DNA of 21,230 nucleotides from Promethearchaeota archaeon (lineage in GTDB: Archaea > Asgardarchaeota > Lokiarchaeia > Sigynarchaeales > SOKP01), in assembly GCA_030605085.1 (NCBI GenBank), contig JAUWBH010000103.1, forward strand, positions 1-21,230. The letters are read 5' to 3'. Below the pieces are notes generated by a model, which saw only the letters and a list, made by a program, of their open reading frames with translations, had not been told where the DNA came from and ran no database searches. The translations under genes and the position numbers were made by a program. Every line of letters starts with the position of its first letter. Positions within the stretch are counted from its first letter, which is position 1. Shown here in pieces: positions 1-7,504 of the stretch.

Positions 1-37
1 TCATTATTTTAAGTAAAATTTGGAGAAGTTTTGTAAA

Positions 38-196
38 ATGTCAGAATGGAAAAATAAAATACATGATACCAGAGAAGAAGAAACTTATTGTGGAGGATGA
101 GGCATTTTTGATGGAATCGCATTTTGTGTTCGAAAGATAAAGAATCATTTTCGCAATAAAAAACTTTCAAAAAACAAATTAAATCTCAAAAATTAA
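38..196 (+). pseudogene. Short reading frame with internal UGA; possible SelW/Rdx-like selenoprotein fragment
   Basis: From ATG at 38 the frame runs 20 codons to a UGA at 98-100, then 31 more sense codons to TAA at 194-196. The UGA sits in the context TYCGG-(UGA)-GIFDGIAFC, i.e. a CxxU arrangement like the redox motif of SelW/Rdx proteins (YCGxU), followed by a helix-like stretch (VRKIKNHF). Known: Lokiarchaeota have a selenocysteine system. Against: the piece is about 52 codons while SelW is about 85, the second half of the fold is missing, and the residues before the motif are not the usual beta strand. A small hairpin (GCTC 225-228 / GAGC 234-237) lies downstream, but I could not match it to a SECIS element. 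It could be a decayed fragment or chance. Confidence 0.25.
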
Positions 197-419
197 ATCG
201 AAAATGCTAGGATTTAATTTTGACGCTCCGCAAGAGCTTGGGATTATCATATTTTAAATTTACTCTTTATTGTCTGTTAACAATTAAAGAATTAATCTTA
301 AAAAAAATAAATGTGAATGTTTACATATTTATTTATATTAATGTTCATAGCGTTATTATTTTTTTTAAAAATTTATATCCAAGAAGACTTAAGAACTTAC
401 AATAAAAATCAACAAGAAA
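197..419. other. AT-rich intergenic region upstream of the GTPase
   Basis: I see no supportable gene here. The 61-codon frame starting with TTG at 220 is low-complexity and overlaps the small hairpin at 225-237. The stretch presumably carries the promoter of the GTPase gene starting at 420; no Shine-Dalgarno site precedes that ATG. Confidence 0.5.
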
Positions 420-1847
420 ATGCTACGTCAAGTATTTATTATTAAGGGCGACAATATTATTTATCAAAACATTTTTGGAAACGCTTTAAATAGAGACGAG
501 GTTGAAAATTTTCGTTTTAGGATTAAACAGGATGCTAAGAAAGAATACGGACAAACAGTTGGTTTTTTTGATTACTATAAATATCGAATCGCTTATAGAA
601 TAGAACTTGAATTAGATTTAATATTTATTTTTATAGCAGGATTAATGGATGATTTCTTCAGGGTAATTCATCCAATAATGAATAATTTTAGAGACGAATT
701 TTTCAATTTATTTGGAAGGAATATCGAAGAAAAGAAGTTTGATTCAGCAAAGTCAAAGACCTTAGATTCTATTTTCGACCCATACATAAGTAAGATAATA
801 CCTAAAATTTCGATTGTTGGTCTTTCTGGTGTAGGGAAAACAACAATTGCAAATTTAATCAAGATGGATGAAATACCTTCCCTGCATATTCCTACTATTT
901 CAGGAGTGACTTCAATTATTAAAATTGGCAAATTAAAGTTTTCGTTTCTTGATTTCGCCGGTCAAGAAGAATATAGATATCTCTGGAAGGGCTTCATCAA
1001 AGGAAGTAATGCTGTACTAGTTGTAACTGATTCTACTCCTATAAACATTGAGCAATCCCGGTACTTCATCGAATTGAGAAACAAAGAAGCCCCTTATGCC
1101 CGAATAGCAGTTATTGGAAATAAACAAGATCTTAGAAATGCGATGCAAGTTAAAAGTATCGAAAGATATTTGGGTCTTAAAACTTATCCTATGATCGCAA
1201 ATAGACCTGAAAATCGAGATAAAATGGTTGGCATTATAGCTGATATTTTAGATTTAAGATTAGATGAATCTCCTATAACAGAAAAAGGAATTGAAAAAGA
1301 AGTATCAGAGGCAATGGAAGAAGATAAAAAGGTGGCAGAAACAGAAGTTAGCATAGAGAAAATGGAAGAAGCTTTCAGTACTGTTAGTTTGGATTCTAAA
1401 TTATGTAATGAAATAATTGATGATATTAAAGGAGTGCATATTGAAAATATTTTAAGAAATCATCTTAATATGATAAATACAACAATAAAACTGATTAATA
1501 ACAACGAAGAATTAACACTTGAAGAATTCTACGATAATTATCTATCGTATACGAGAAATTCCTTTGTATGTAAGAACATTGCTTTGAAACAGTTTTTAGA
1601 AACTCAATTTTTGTTACTACAAAAATCAATTGAAGAAGATGAATTTATAGCTTCAAAACTGAAGGTTGACAGAGATATTATCTTGAATGCCTTACTGTGT
1701 GCTTATCTTAGTATTGCTAATCCAACTAGATATCCAATCTTTGAAACGATAATAAAAGAGTTTAAATTTGACAATTATGAACTAGAAGCTGTGAAGGAGA
1801 TACACGCATATTACTTAAGAATCGTGAATAAAATTAGTAAAGGTTGA
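420..1847 (+). CDS. Longin-like domain / Ras-superfamily small GTPase with C-terminal extension
   Basis: A 475-residue protein. Residues 1-~95 begin with the beta-strand pattern typical of longin/roadblock-type domains (MLRQVFIIKGDNIIY). Residues ~128-280 are a small GTPase: P-loop GLSGVGKT at 134-141 (K140, T141), DFAGQ at 178-182 (with the switch II Gln182), and NKQD at 234-237. The usual SAK of the G5 loop is not obvious. Residues ~285-475 are a charged linker and a helical domain I do not recognise. Known: Asgard archaea have expanded small GTPases, some fused to longin or roadblock domains. Inference: the GTPase and longin-like halves act as one signalling or membrane-trafficking-like module. 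No lipidation Cys is at the C-terminus and no signal peptide is seen. The gene stands alone; the next gene is convergent. Confidence 0.85.
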   Translation: MLRQVFIIKGDNIIYQNIFGNALNRDEVENFRFRIKQDAKKEYGQTVGFFDYYKYRIAYRIELELDLIFIFIAGLMDDFFRVIHPIMNNFRDEFFNLFGRNIEEKKFDSAKSKTLDSIFDPYISKIIPKISIVGLSGVGKTTIANLIKMDEIPSLHIPTISGVTSIIKIGKLKFSFLDFAGQEEYRYLWKGFIKGSNAVLVVTDSTPINIEQSRYFIELRNKEAPYARIAVIGNKQDLRNAMQVKSIERYLGLKTYPMIANRPENRDKMVGIIADILDLRLDESPITEKGIEKEVSEAMEEDKKVAETEVSIEKMEEAFSTVSLDSKLCNEIIDDIKGVHIENILRNHLNMINTTIKLINNNEELTLEEFYDNYLSYTRNSFVCKNIALKQFLETQFLLLQKSIEEDEFIASKLKVDRDIILNALLCAYLSIANPTRYPIFETIIKEFKFDNYELEAVKEIHAYYLRIVNKISKG

Positions 1848-1887
1848 ATAAGAAAATTAGCAAAGATTGAATAAGAAAATTAGCAAA
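1844..1887 (+). repeat. 23-bp tandem repeat across the GTPase stop codon
   Basis: The 21-mer TTGAATAAGAAAATTAGCAAA occurs at 1844-1864 and 1867-1887. A weaker third copy lies just upstream (about 1825-1842), inside the coding end. The first full copy contains the TGA stop (1845-1847). It looks like slippage or duplication at the 3' end of the gene. Confidence 0.8.
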
Positions 1888-1904
1888 AAATAAAAAAAGC
1901 AAAA

Positions 1905-3299
1905 TTATCTAACATTTTTTGAGCCTTCCCCGACCTTTCGATAAATAAATCCTATTTCTCCGACAATTTTTTTATCAAAGATATTACGACCGTCAATAAT
2001 AATTGGTGTTATCATTTTCTTTTTAATATCACTCAGGTTTAAGTTGTAATATTGCTTATGATTAGTTGCAAAAATCAGGACATCTGCACCTGAAACTGCT
2101 TCATTTAAATCATCAGTTAATTGCGTTTCTTTATAATCCCTTTCCTTGACGTAAGGATCGTGGGCAATATATTGAATATTATGAGAATGGTATCTTTTCT
2201 TTAAAGTCCATACGATTTTTTCTATAGGTGTATTTCTCGTGTCATCTGTGTCTGCTTTGTATGATACGCCCATTAAAGCAATTTTTAAATTGTCGTGTTT
2301 ATTAGCTTCCTTGAGGGCATCCTCCATTAATTCAACCATATGGTTAGGCATGAAATCGTTCAATTCTCTTGCTTTTAGCAATATATCGGAATTATATTTA
2401 TTATTAGTGTAAGTGCGATGCCCAAATACAAGGAGATGTGGGTCTTTGGTCAGGCAATGCCCCCCTACCCCAGAACCTGGGTAATGCATCATCCGGTCGT
2501 GTCTATGATTAATTAATTCAATAATTTCGAAGATATTTCTATTAAAATCCTCACAAACAAGGGCCATTTCGTTAGAAAACGCGATATTTACATCCCTGTA
2601 TGTATTTTCTATGCATTTTGTAAGCTCTGCTGTAAGCGTATCTGTTACTTGGAGTTCTTTTTTAACAACCTTCCCATATAAAAATTTTGCATTCTCATTA
2701 GCTTTATCACATCCACCGCCAATAACTCTTGGAAAATCTGTAATGTATTCAATCAATTTACCAGGCATAACTCGTTCAAACGAAAAAACTAAATAGAAAT
2801 CCTCTCCCCGCTTCATCCCACTTCCTTTCTCAAAAATTTGTTGAACAATATTATCTGTTGTTCCCGGAGCAACAGTTGATTCAATGATAACGGTTACTCC
2901 TTTTTTCATATGAAGAGCAATCAGTTTTGAAACATCCTTTAACGAATCGTATCTTGGTATTCTATGGTCGTCTACCGGTGTTTGTACATCAATAAGTATG
3001 AAATCAGCATCATCACAGGATTCATATTTATCTGTCACCTTAAATTTTCCCTTTTTCACGACTCGGGCGATTAATTCGTCTAATCCTGGTTCTTCTCCTT
3101 CAAAAGGATTTTTTCCCTCATTAAGCCAGTCAATTTTCCAACCAGATCTTTGAGACCTCCGTTGTACTCCCGTAACATAAAAATTTTTCACATCTGCCAG
3201 TAAAGCGGCCATTGGAACGCCGACTACGGCGGCCTAAAAGAAATCTTTAAGCCTATACCCCATTCCAATGACAGTTATATTTGTTCTTTTTAAGGACAT
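1905..3299 (-). CDS. Nucleotide-sugar (UDP-sugar) dehydrogenase, split by a 30-nt insertion; join(1905..3224, 3255..3299)
   Basis: UDP-glucose/UDP-N-acetylmannosamine 6-dehydrogenase family (WecC/Ugd type), which oxidises a UDP-sugar to the uronate with NAD+ for surface glycan synthesis. Uninterrupted from ATG 3212, the product is 435 residues but lacks the N-terminal GxGxxG strand. That strand is encoded upstream: ATG 3299 to 3255 gives MSLKRTNITVIGMGY, and 3224-3213 gives VGVP directly before the MAALLAD that starts the long frame. Between them lie 30 nt (3254-3225) with an in-frame TAG at 3236-3234. Joined, the protein has 454 residues and an intact GMGYVGVP motif at about 12-19. The catalytic region is intact: K218 (AELTKCIENTYRD) and C272 in GGHCLTKDP. 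An ATG-to-stop reading would miss the first 19 residues and the NAD-binding loop. It could alternatively be a pseudogene. Confidence 0.85.
3225..3254 (-). other. Candidate 30-nt bulge-helix-bulge mini-intron in the dehydrogenase gene
   Basis: On the minus strand, the interval separates codon TAT (Tyr, 3257-3255) from GTC (Val, 3224-3222) of the conserved GYVG motif and contains TAG. Its ends fold on themselves: 3253-3246 pairs with 3231-3238 (8 bp including one G-U), then a bulged U3239 and pair 3245-3240 around a 4-nt loop. Flanking exon bases pair too: 3269-3261 (AUUGGAAUG) with 3211-3219 (CGUUCCAAU), 9 bp. Between these helices, 3257-3259 pairs with 3230-3228, leaving 3-nt bulges AUA (3256-3254) and UAG (3226-3224). 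The frame-restoring cuts (3255|3254 and 3225|3224) fall after the second base of each bulge, as the archaeal splicing endonuclease prefers. Imperfect points: a G-G mismatch (3260/3227) and four unpaired bases (3223-3220). Confidence 0.6.
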
Positions 3300-3385
3300 C
3301 ATAATATTTAACACTTCAGTATAATTGATTGTTTAAATTAAAAATTATTTATTTATTTTTTCTTTCATCTTATGTTGTGAGTAAT

Positions 3386-3415
3386 ATTTCCTATCTAAAT
3401 ATTTCCTATCTAAAT
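3386..3415. repeat. 15-bp perfect tandem duplication in an otherwise empty 323-bp gap
   Basis: ATTTCCTATCTAAAT occurs twice in tandem (3386-3400, 3401-3415). The intergenic stretch 3300-3622, between the dehydrogenase promoter side and the 3' end of the HTH gene, shows no other supportable feature beyond AT-rich sequence that could hold the dehydrogenase promoter. Confidence 0.7.
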
Positions 3416-3622
3416 AATCTTTTTAATTAGTATAATCGGGTATGAATTGAAACAATTAAATAAATAATTGTTCAGACCTTCAATTTCTTATACTTTGTTG
3501 CACGAAAAATCTAGATTTTCAAATTCTTCAAATGGTCTAAACAGCAAAAATAGCAAATTATAAATTAAAATACATCGGCTTTATTGATTTTCAAATCTTC
3601 CTAATTTTTCTAAAAAATTTGA

Positions 3623-3931
3623 TCAATATTGAAACTCCTTGTAGTGTTGATAAGATTTTCCGCGATTAAGGATTAATTGCCAAATGCTACTGTAATGACT
3701 GCCTTTTTTTATTTCAACACCGTAATCTTTAGCGACTCTAGATATTGTACCGTGATCTACACCCAATGTCTTTGCGATAGCCCTAGGAGACAAGAATTCT
3801 AATATTTGTTGTAAGGTATCTTTTGGTAATACCTTCATTAACCAACGCCTTACACGAGAGACACCATAATTCTCAAAAACCTCAAGGGAAACTCTTTTTC
3901 TTTGAAGACCACCTTTGTAAGCCTTTAACAT
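3623..3931 (-). CDS. Small helix-turn-helix DNA-binding protein
   Basis: A 102-residue basic protein. Residues ~48-70 (LSPRAIAKTLGVDHGTISRVAKDY) read as a helix-turn-helix of the transposase/resolvase or sigma-like type: a short helix, a turn with G57, then a recognition helix with TISRVAK. The N-terminus is Arg/Lys-rich; the C-terminus is aromatic (SYQHYKEFQY). No catalytic domain is visible, so it is either a small regulator or the DNA-binding remnant of a larger recombinase-like protein. The start ATG at 3931 has no Shine-Dalgarno site. Its upstream region carries two copies of a 23-bp repeat (3971-3993, 4001-4023) that could be promoter or operator elements. Confidence 0.6.
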   Translation of the reverse strand: MLKAYKGGLQRKRVSLEVFENYGVSRVRRWLMKVLPKDTLQQILEFLSPRAIAKTLGVDHGTISRVAKDYGVEIKKGSHYSSIWQLILNRGKSYQHYKEFQY

Positions 3932-3970
3932 TTTTTTGAAAAGCTCAATACCTAAATAAAGCGTATATGC

Positions 3971-4023
3971 TTTAGTTTTTTTATCCTTCCGCTAAAATAA
4001 TTTAGTTTTTTTATCCTTCCGCT
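3971..4023. repeat. Two direct copies of a 23-bp sequence upstream of the HTH gene
   Basis: TTTAGTTTTTTTATCCTTCC followed by GCT is present at 3971-3993 and 4001-4023, 30 bp apart. Read on the minus strand it is purine-rich then A/T-rich (GCGGAAGGATAAAAAAACTA), compatible with a duplicated BRE/TATA-like promoter or an operator about 40-90 bp upstream of the HTH start at 3931. Confidence 0.6.
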
Positions 4024-4028
4024 CTAAA

Positions 4029-4052
4029 AATAATCTTTTTAGATTGAAAATT
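4029..4052. repeat. 24-bp direct repeat, left copy (right copy 4621-4644)
   Basis: AATAATCTTTTTAGATTGAA plus AATT at 4029-4052 matches 4621-4644 with one mismatch. The two copies bracket the two-TM zinc-ribbon gene (4146-4535). The first 13 or so bases also occur at 3414-3430. Function unknown: flanking duplication, shared regulatory site, or chance in AT-rich DNA. Confidence 0.5.
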
Positions 4053-4145
4053 CCCCTACCCAATTCTTTAATATTTAAAAAAATTTAAATAGCAGAACTA
4101 TTTTTAAGTAATTTAATCATTGAACTAAATAAAGCGATTCAAACC

Positions 4146-4535
4146 TTGGGGAAATATAAACGAACGAAAATATGGATTATCCTTATTATTACATTATTTT
4201 TTCTCACATTATTAGTAACAGCGATTTTTAAGGGAGCCGAATGGGTTGGGGGTTTTTTTATTGCATTGTTGATTCTTTTAATATTTTTTTGTCCGATTTT
4301 AATCGTTGACGTAAAACATGCTTCAGAGCCTAAGAAAGAAAAAAAAGAGGACGCTAAAAAATTAGAGTTAAAACGTGCTGAAATAGAATTAGAGAGAGAA
4401 AAGTTAGAAGTAGAAAAATTAAAATTACAGAAAGGTATTGTGGAGGACTCTGGAAATTATTGTAAATTTTGTGGTGCTTCAATAGAGGGTGAACCTACTA
4501 TATGCCCTAAATGTGGAAGTCCTTTGTCCGAGTAG
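4146..4535 (+). CDS. Two-TM membrane protein with coiled coil and C-terminal zinc ribbon
   Basis: A 129-residue protein from a TTG start (upstream codons in frame contain no ATG/GTG; no Shine-Dalgarno, so the start is tentative). Segments: basic N-terminus (GKYKRTK), TM helices ~9-28 and ~34-54, a Lys/Glu-rich coiled coil ~60-97 (repeats such as ELEREKLEVEKLKL), then a zinc ribbon with C106xxC109 and C120xxC123. Small archaeal membrane proteins with a cytosolic zinc ribbon are common; the partner is unknown. Inference: the positive N-terminus and cytoplasmic ribbon place both termini inside. The gene stands alone, 332 bp from the convergent... rhomboid gene end at 4724 is 189 bp downstream. 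Confidence 0.65.
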   Translation: MGKYKRTKIWIILIITLFFLTLLVTAIFKGAEWVGGFFIALLILLIFFCPILIVDVKHASEPKKEKKEDAKKLELKRAEIELEREKLEVEKLKLQKGIVEDSGNYCKFCGASIEGEPTICPKCGSPLSE

Positions 4536-4620
4536 AAAAAAATAAAAAAAAAAATAATTTAGGCACCATAATATTGATATCGTTTTATCAGCTTTAACAA
4601 ATAAGCAAAGATGATGATTA

Positions 4621-4644
4621 AATAATCTTTTTAGTTTGAAAATT
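4621..4644. repeat. 24-bp direct repeat, right copy
   Basis: One mismatch (T for A) relative to 4029-4052; lies 86 bp after the stop of the two-TM zinc-ribbon gene. Confidence 0.5.
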
Positions 4645-4723
4645 AATCGTAATTGAAAAAATTTAAGAAAATGAAAATAAAAAAAAAGAATTAAAAGTTA
4701 AGTTTTTCAAATACTTGAAAATT

Positions 4724-5392
4724 CTATCCGTATCCAATTCTTTGCTTAAAAGTTTCGTATCTACCCTTGGTTATTACTTTAAAGATAATCGCAAATATGA
4801 CACCTATGATAAACCCTCCTATGTGCGCGAAATGAGCGGTCCCTGTAATAACAAATAGAGAAATTAAACCGTAAATCAATTCCATTATAAAAGTTACGAA
4901 TATAAATGTTCTCGCGCTTATCGTTCCCCTTATATACAAGTATCTTAATCGAATCTTTGGAAAAAGAATTCCATATACAGCAATTATTCCCATAACTGCT
5001 CCAGACGCTCCCAGAGAGGGTATATCTCCCATTCCAATTGCTAAAGCTATAATAGCGTGAAGTAAGGAACCAACTATTCCCGATAAGATGTAAGTAATAA
5101 GAAATAGTATGTGGCCCATAGCTTTCTCAGAATTATCTGCAACAACATAAAAGAACCACATATTCATGAGGATATGAAGCCAATCAGCGTGCATGAACAT
5201 AGATGTGATAATTGTCCACATCCTTTTGCCCGCAAAGAATTCACTTGGTATAAACGCAGCTTCATATATGAACATATACCCTGTTGGATCAAAATATTGA
5301 ATAATGTGTACAATTATGTTAATTATGATAATCATTAAAGCCACATATTGCTTGTAAAATGGTATTTTATCGCTCTCTACTTCGTAAACCAT
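4724..5392 (-). CDS. Rhomboid-family intramembrane serine protease
   Basis: A 222-residue polytopic membrane protein. Hallmarks: first TM helix ~17-33; H68xDWLH73xLMN77 (the HxxxN element of TM2, oxyanion region); the catalytic serine in GASG (G128-S130-G131); and the catalytic histidine in AHIGG (H190). Six hydrophobic segments are visible, as expected of the rhomboid core. The family cuts substrate TM helices within the membrane; the substrate cannot be inferred here. The start ATG is supported by GGAGA on the minus strand (5404-5400), 7 nt upstream. It is a single-gene unit, convergent with the two-TM zinc-ribbon gene. Confidence 0.93.
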   Translation of the reverse strand: MVYEVESDKIPFYKQYVALMIIIINIIVHIIQYFDPTGYMFIYEAAFIPSEFFAGKRMWTIITSMFMHADWLHILMNMWFFYVVADNSEKAMGHILFLITYILSGIVGSLLHAIIALAIGMGDIPSLGASGAVMGIIAVYGILFPKIRLRYLYIRGTISARTFIFVTFIMELIYGLISLFVITGTAHFAHIGGFIIGVIFAIIFKVITKGRYETFKQRIGYG

Positions 5393-5492
5393 TTTAAGAT
5401 CTCCTTTTTTTCTAATTTTTTATTTTAGTTAAAACTTGAAATTATGAATTAAATTAAATGTAATTCGAAAAAGTATTAAATTTTTGTGTTAA

Positions 5493-5828
5493 AGTCGACA
5501 ACCTTACAATTTTTTTTTTTTTTTTTTTCTCTCAAAACATACCGCAAAAAATTTTAGAAAAGAAGTATTCGTACCAGAACTTACTAATAGAGATCGGCGT
5601 GGTTCATGGGTCAAGAAAGGCTCTAAAAATATTATAACTTCGGCACGTGATAAGGTAGAAGAAATACTTAATTCACAAAAAGGACCTGGTCTTTCTGCTG
5701 ACATAGAAGAAAAATTATCAGAGTACATAAAGAAAGTTGCCAAACGTACAATTGACGATTACCGGAGATTGGAAGGCATGGATAAAGAAAAAGGTCCTGT
5801 TGAGATTTCTGGTTTAAAGTTTGAATAG
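5493..5828 (+). pseudogene. C-terminal remnant of an MttB-family (trimethylamine/glycine betaine) methyltransferase
   Basis: The frame from 5532 encodes SKHTAKNFRKEVFVPELTNR... ending GPVEISGLKFE at TAG 5826-5828 (about 98 codons). The segment NFRKEVFVPEL, the RGSW/GSKNII stretch and the DKVEEIL helix match the C-terminal end of MttB-type corrinoid methyltransferases, which are normally about 480-500 residues. No start codon and no upstream catalytic barrel are present: just before it is a run of 19 T (5510-5528) and an in-frame TAA at 5490-5492. This is therefore a gene remnant, not a working enzyme. The T19 may mark a deletion or integration point, or an assembly weak spot. Genes on both sides are on the opposite strand. 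Confidence 0.75.
5510..5528 (+). repeat. Run of 19 T residues at the broken edge of the MttB remnant
   Basis: A homopolymer directly abutting the homologous part of the methyltransferase fragment. Such tracts are prone to slippage, deletion and read errors. Confidence 0.8.
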
Positions 5829-5854
5829 GCGAATATATCATGTATTATAATTCA

Positions 5855-6703
5855 TTAGACTATTTTTGGCGGTTCGGGAGGATTTCCAAGCATTTCATTC
5901 GTTAAAGGTATGAAATTATCGAAATGACCTGGTAAAATTTTTTGCACATAAAAAGCTTCAGCAACCTTCAAATAAACCTTACTTCCGATGATAGCAGCCA
6001 TAGATCGCAACAGTCTTTTTGCATATTTAGAGAGTTTTTTCAATTGTTTTTGAGTAACATTCGCAGGGTCAATATCTTCACCTGGTGCAAATAAATCTGC
6101 TATTAGTGTTAATGTAGCTTCGAATTTAAGAGCGGCTTTAATTTTTTTTTTTAGTGTTGAAGTAATATCCACAAAATAATTGGGTTGATGACCAAGAAGC
6201 CCCATCAGCCAAACTTCTGAACATGAATAAGGTTCAATGCCATTCTTTTTATGTTCTGGATATAATAATGGAAATGCGGCAAATGCTCCCGCTTCTGCTG
6301 CCATTCGCCCAACGATTAAATGATCTGGATGTACTTCATATTTAACCCAAGGATCGAAAGTAATTACGCGATCCGCTTTTAACTTCCTGACATAATAAAC
6401 GAGTTTTTCTCGCAACTCAGGACCAGGTATGAATCCGCCATCGGGGTATCCTAACATTATAGTTTCTTTTACGCCAATTATTTCATTAGCGGCTCTGAGC
6501 TCCTTTCCTCGCATTTCAGCTACTTGTTCCTTTGTTAAATCAGTTCTCAATGTTCCTACCTCACCACTTGTACAGCATAACGCGTAAATAGTGTTCCCTT
6601 CTTCTGCCCACTTAGCAAGGGTTCCCGCACAAAAAAAAGATAAATCGTCGGGATGAGCAAAAATGGCAACGACATTTAAAGAATTAGAATTGATAGAAGC
6701 CAC
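5855..6703 (-). CDS. PIG-L/LmbE-family zinc-dependent deacetylase
   Basis: A 282-residue protein. Zinc-site motifs: AHPDD (H17, D19, D20) after the first beta strand (NVVAIFAHPDD), and HPDH (H125-H128) after the strand VITFDPW. Members hydrolyse N-acetyl groups of sugar conjugates (GlcNAc-PI, GlcNAc-inositol, bacillithiol and mycothiol precursors, diacetylchitobiose). The substrate cannot be fixed from sequence. Beyond the ~190-residue core there is a ~90-residue helical C-terminal part. The start is a GTG at 6703 giving MASINSNSLNVV; there is no clear Shine-Dalgarno. It may work with sugar metabolism genes such as the dehydrogenase at 1905-3299, but they are not adjacent. Confidence 0.85.
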   Translation of the reverse strand: MASINSNSLNVVAIFAHPDDLSFFCAGTLAKWAEEGNTIYALCCTSGEVGTLRTDLTKEQVAEMRGKELRAANEIIGVKETIMLGYPDGGFIPGPELREKLVYYVRKLKADRVITFDPWVKYEVHPDHLIVGRMAAEAGAFAAFPLLYPEHKKNGIEPYSCSEVWLMGLLGHQPNYFVDITSTLKKKIKAALKFEATLTLIADLFAPGEDIDPANVTQKQLKKLSKYAKRLLRSMAAIIGSKVYLKVAEAFYVQKILPGHFDNFIPLTNEMLGNPPEPPKIV

Positions 6704-6937
6704 CTTCTCTTTTTAAATTACATTTATATGAATATCTCAATTTTTATATTTAAAATATGGGAACATTTCTTTAAAATAATTGTATCTGAATTTCTCAACA
6801 TCTTGTAAATTGAATTACTATTATGAAATTCGGAGATTCGTTCCTATAATTTAAAAAGAATCCTAGGATGTGAAAAATTCTAAAATAATGGTTCTATTAA
6901 AGGATTTTTTGATGTTATTCTAATAATTAAGATCTTC
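6704..6937. other. AT-rich intergenic region
   Basis: No gene seen. It presumably contains the minus-strand promoter of the deacetylase (TTTAAATTACATTTATA-type sequence just upstream of 6703) and the 3' end of the receiver-protein transcript. Confidence 0.5.
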
Positions 6938-7318
6938 TTAATTCGCTATTTTTTCTTGTACATACTTCAATAATTCCTTTCCAGAGAATGGTTTAGTAAG
7001 ATAACCATCGGCGCCCAATTTTTTGCCTTTTTGAATATCTTCGTTAAAACTTTTAACGGTAAATAAAATTACAATAATGTCCTGAAATTTATCGTTCTCT
7101 TTGATATCTTTTAGAACCGAATATCCGGATGTTCCAGGCATCATTATATCTAACAAAATAAGCGCAATCTCATTGTGTTTTTTTGTAACAATTTCCATTG
7201 CGTCCTTTCCGTTATTGCACGTAATTGTTTCAAAATCTCCCAATTTAAGAAATTTTTCTGTTAGATTTACGATATCTGGTTCGTCATCCACAATCAGGAT
7301 TGTATTTTTTCCTGTCAC
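6938..7318 (-). CDS. Stand-alone CheY-like response-regulator receiver domain
   Basis: A 126-residue single-domain receiver. Phosphoacceptor and acidic-pocket residues are present: D11, D12 (VDDEPD), D57 (LILLDIMMPG), T87 (VILFTVK) and K109 (YLTKPF). There is no output domain, so it acts through protein-protein contact, accepting phosphate from a histidine kinase not encoded here. The start is a GTG with GGGAG on the minus strand (7329-7325), 6 nt upstream. It is a single-gene unit, divergent from the Bud23-like gene. Confidence 0.93.
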   Translation of the reverse strand: MTGKNTILIVDDEPDIVNLTEKFLKLGDFETITCNNGKDAMEIVTKKHNEIALILLDIMMPGTSGYSVLKDIKENDKFQDIIVILFTVKSFNEDIQKGKKLGADGYLTKPFSGKELLKYVQEKIAN

Positions 7319-7504
7319 AAATATCTCCCTAAAATTATGCTAACTTTTTATTATTTATTGAATTTTTTTCTTTTATAATTATTTCTATGTTATAATATAT
7401 TGAACTTTTCATTTTAATAGTTAATAATTATTAGATATTATGTACTAATAGAACGAATTTGTTATAACAAAAATTTTTTTTCGATTTGATTGTTTTTTAA
7501 GTGA

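Noticed and set aside
220..405. 61-codon plus-strand frame from TTG
   Set aside because: Low-complexity Ile/Phe/Lys composition, no Shine-Dalgarno and no recognisable domain; it looks like random AT-rich open sequence.
3234..3236. In-frame TAG in the dehydrogenase read as pyrrolysine
   Set aside because: Reading through would leave ten extra residues in the middle of the GMGYVG nucleotide-binding loop, which is not compatible with the fold; removal of the 30 nt explains the data better.
5504..5743. Minus-strand 79-codon frame
   Set aside because: It is antisense to the MttB-like remnant and begins in the poly-T run (poly-Lys).
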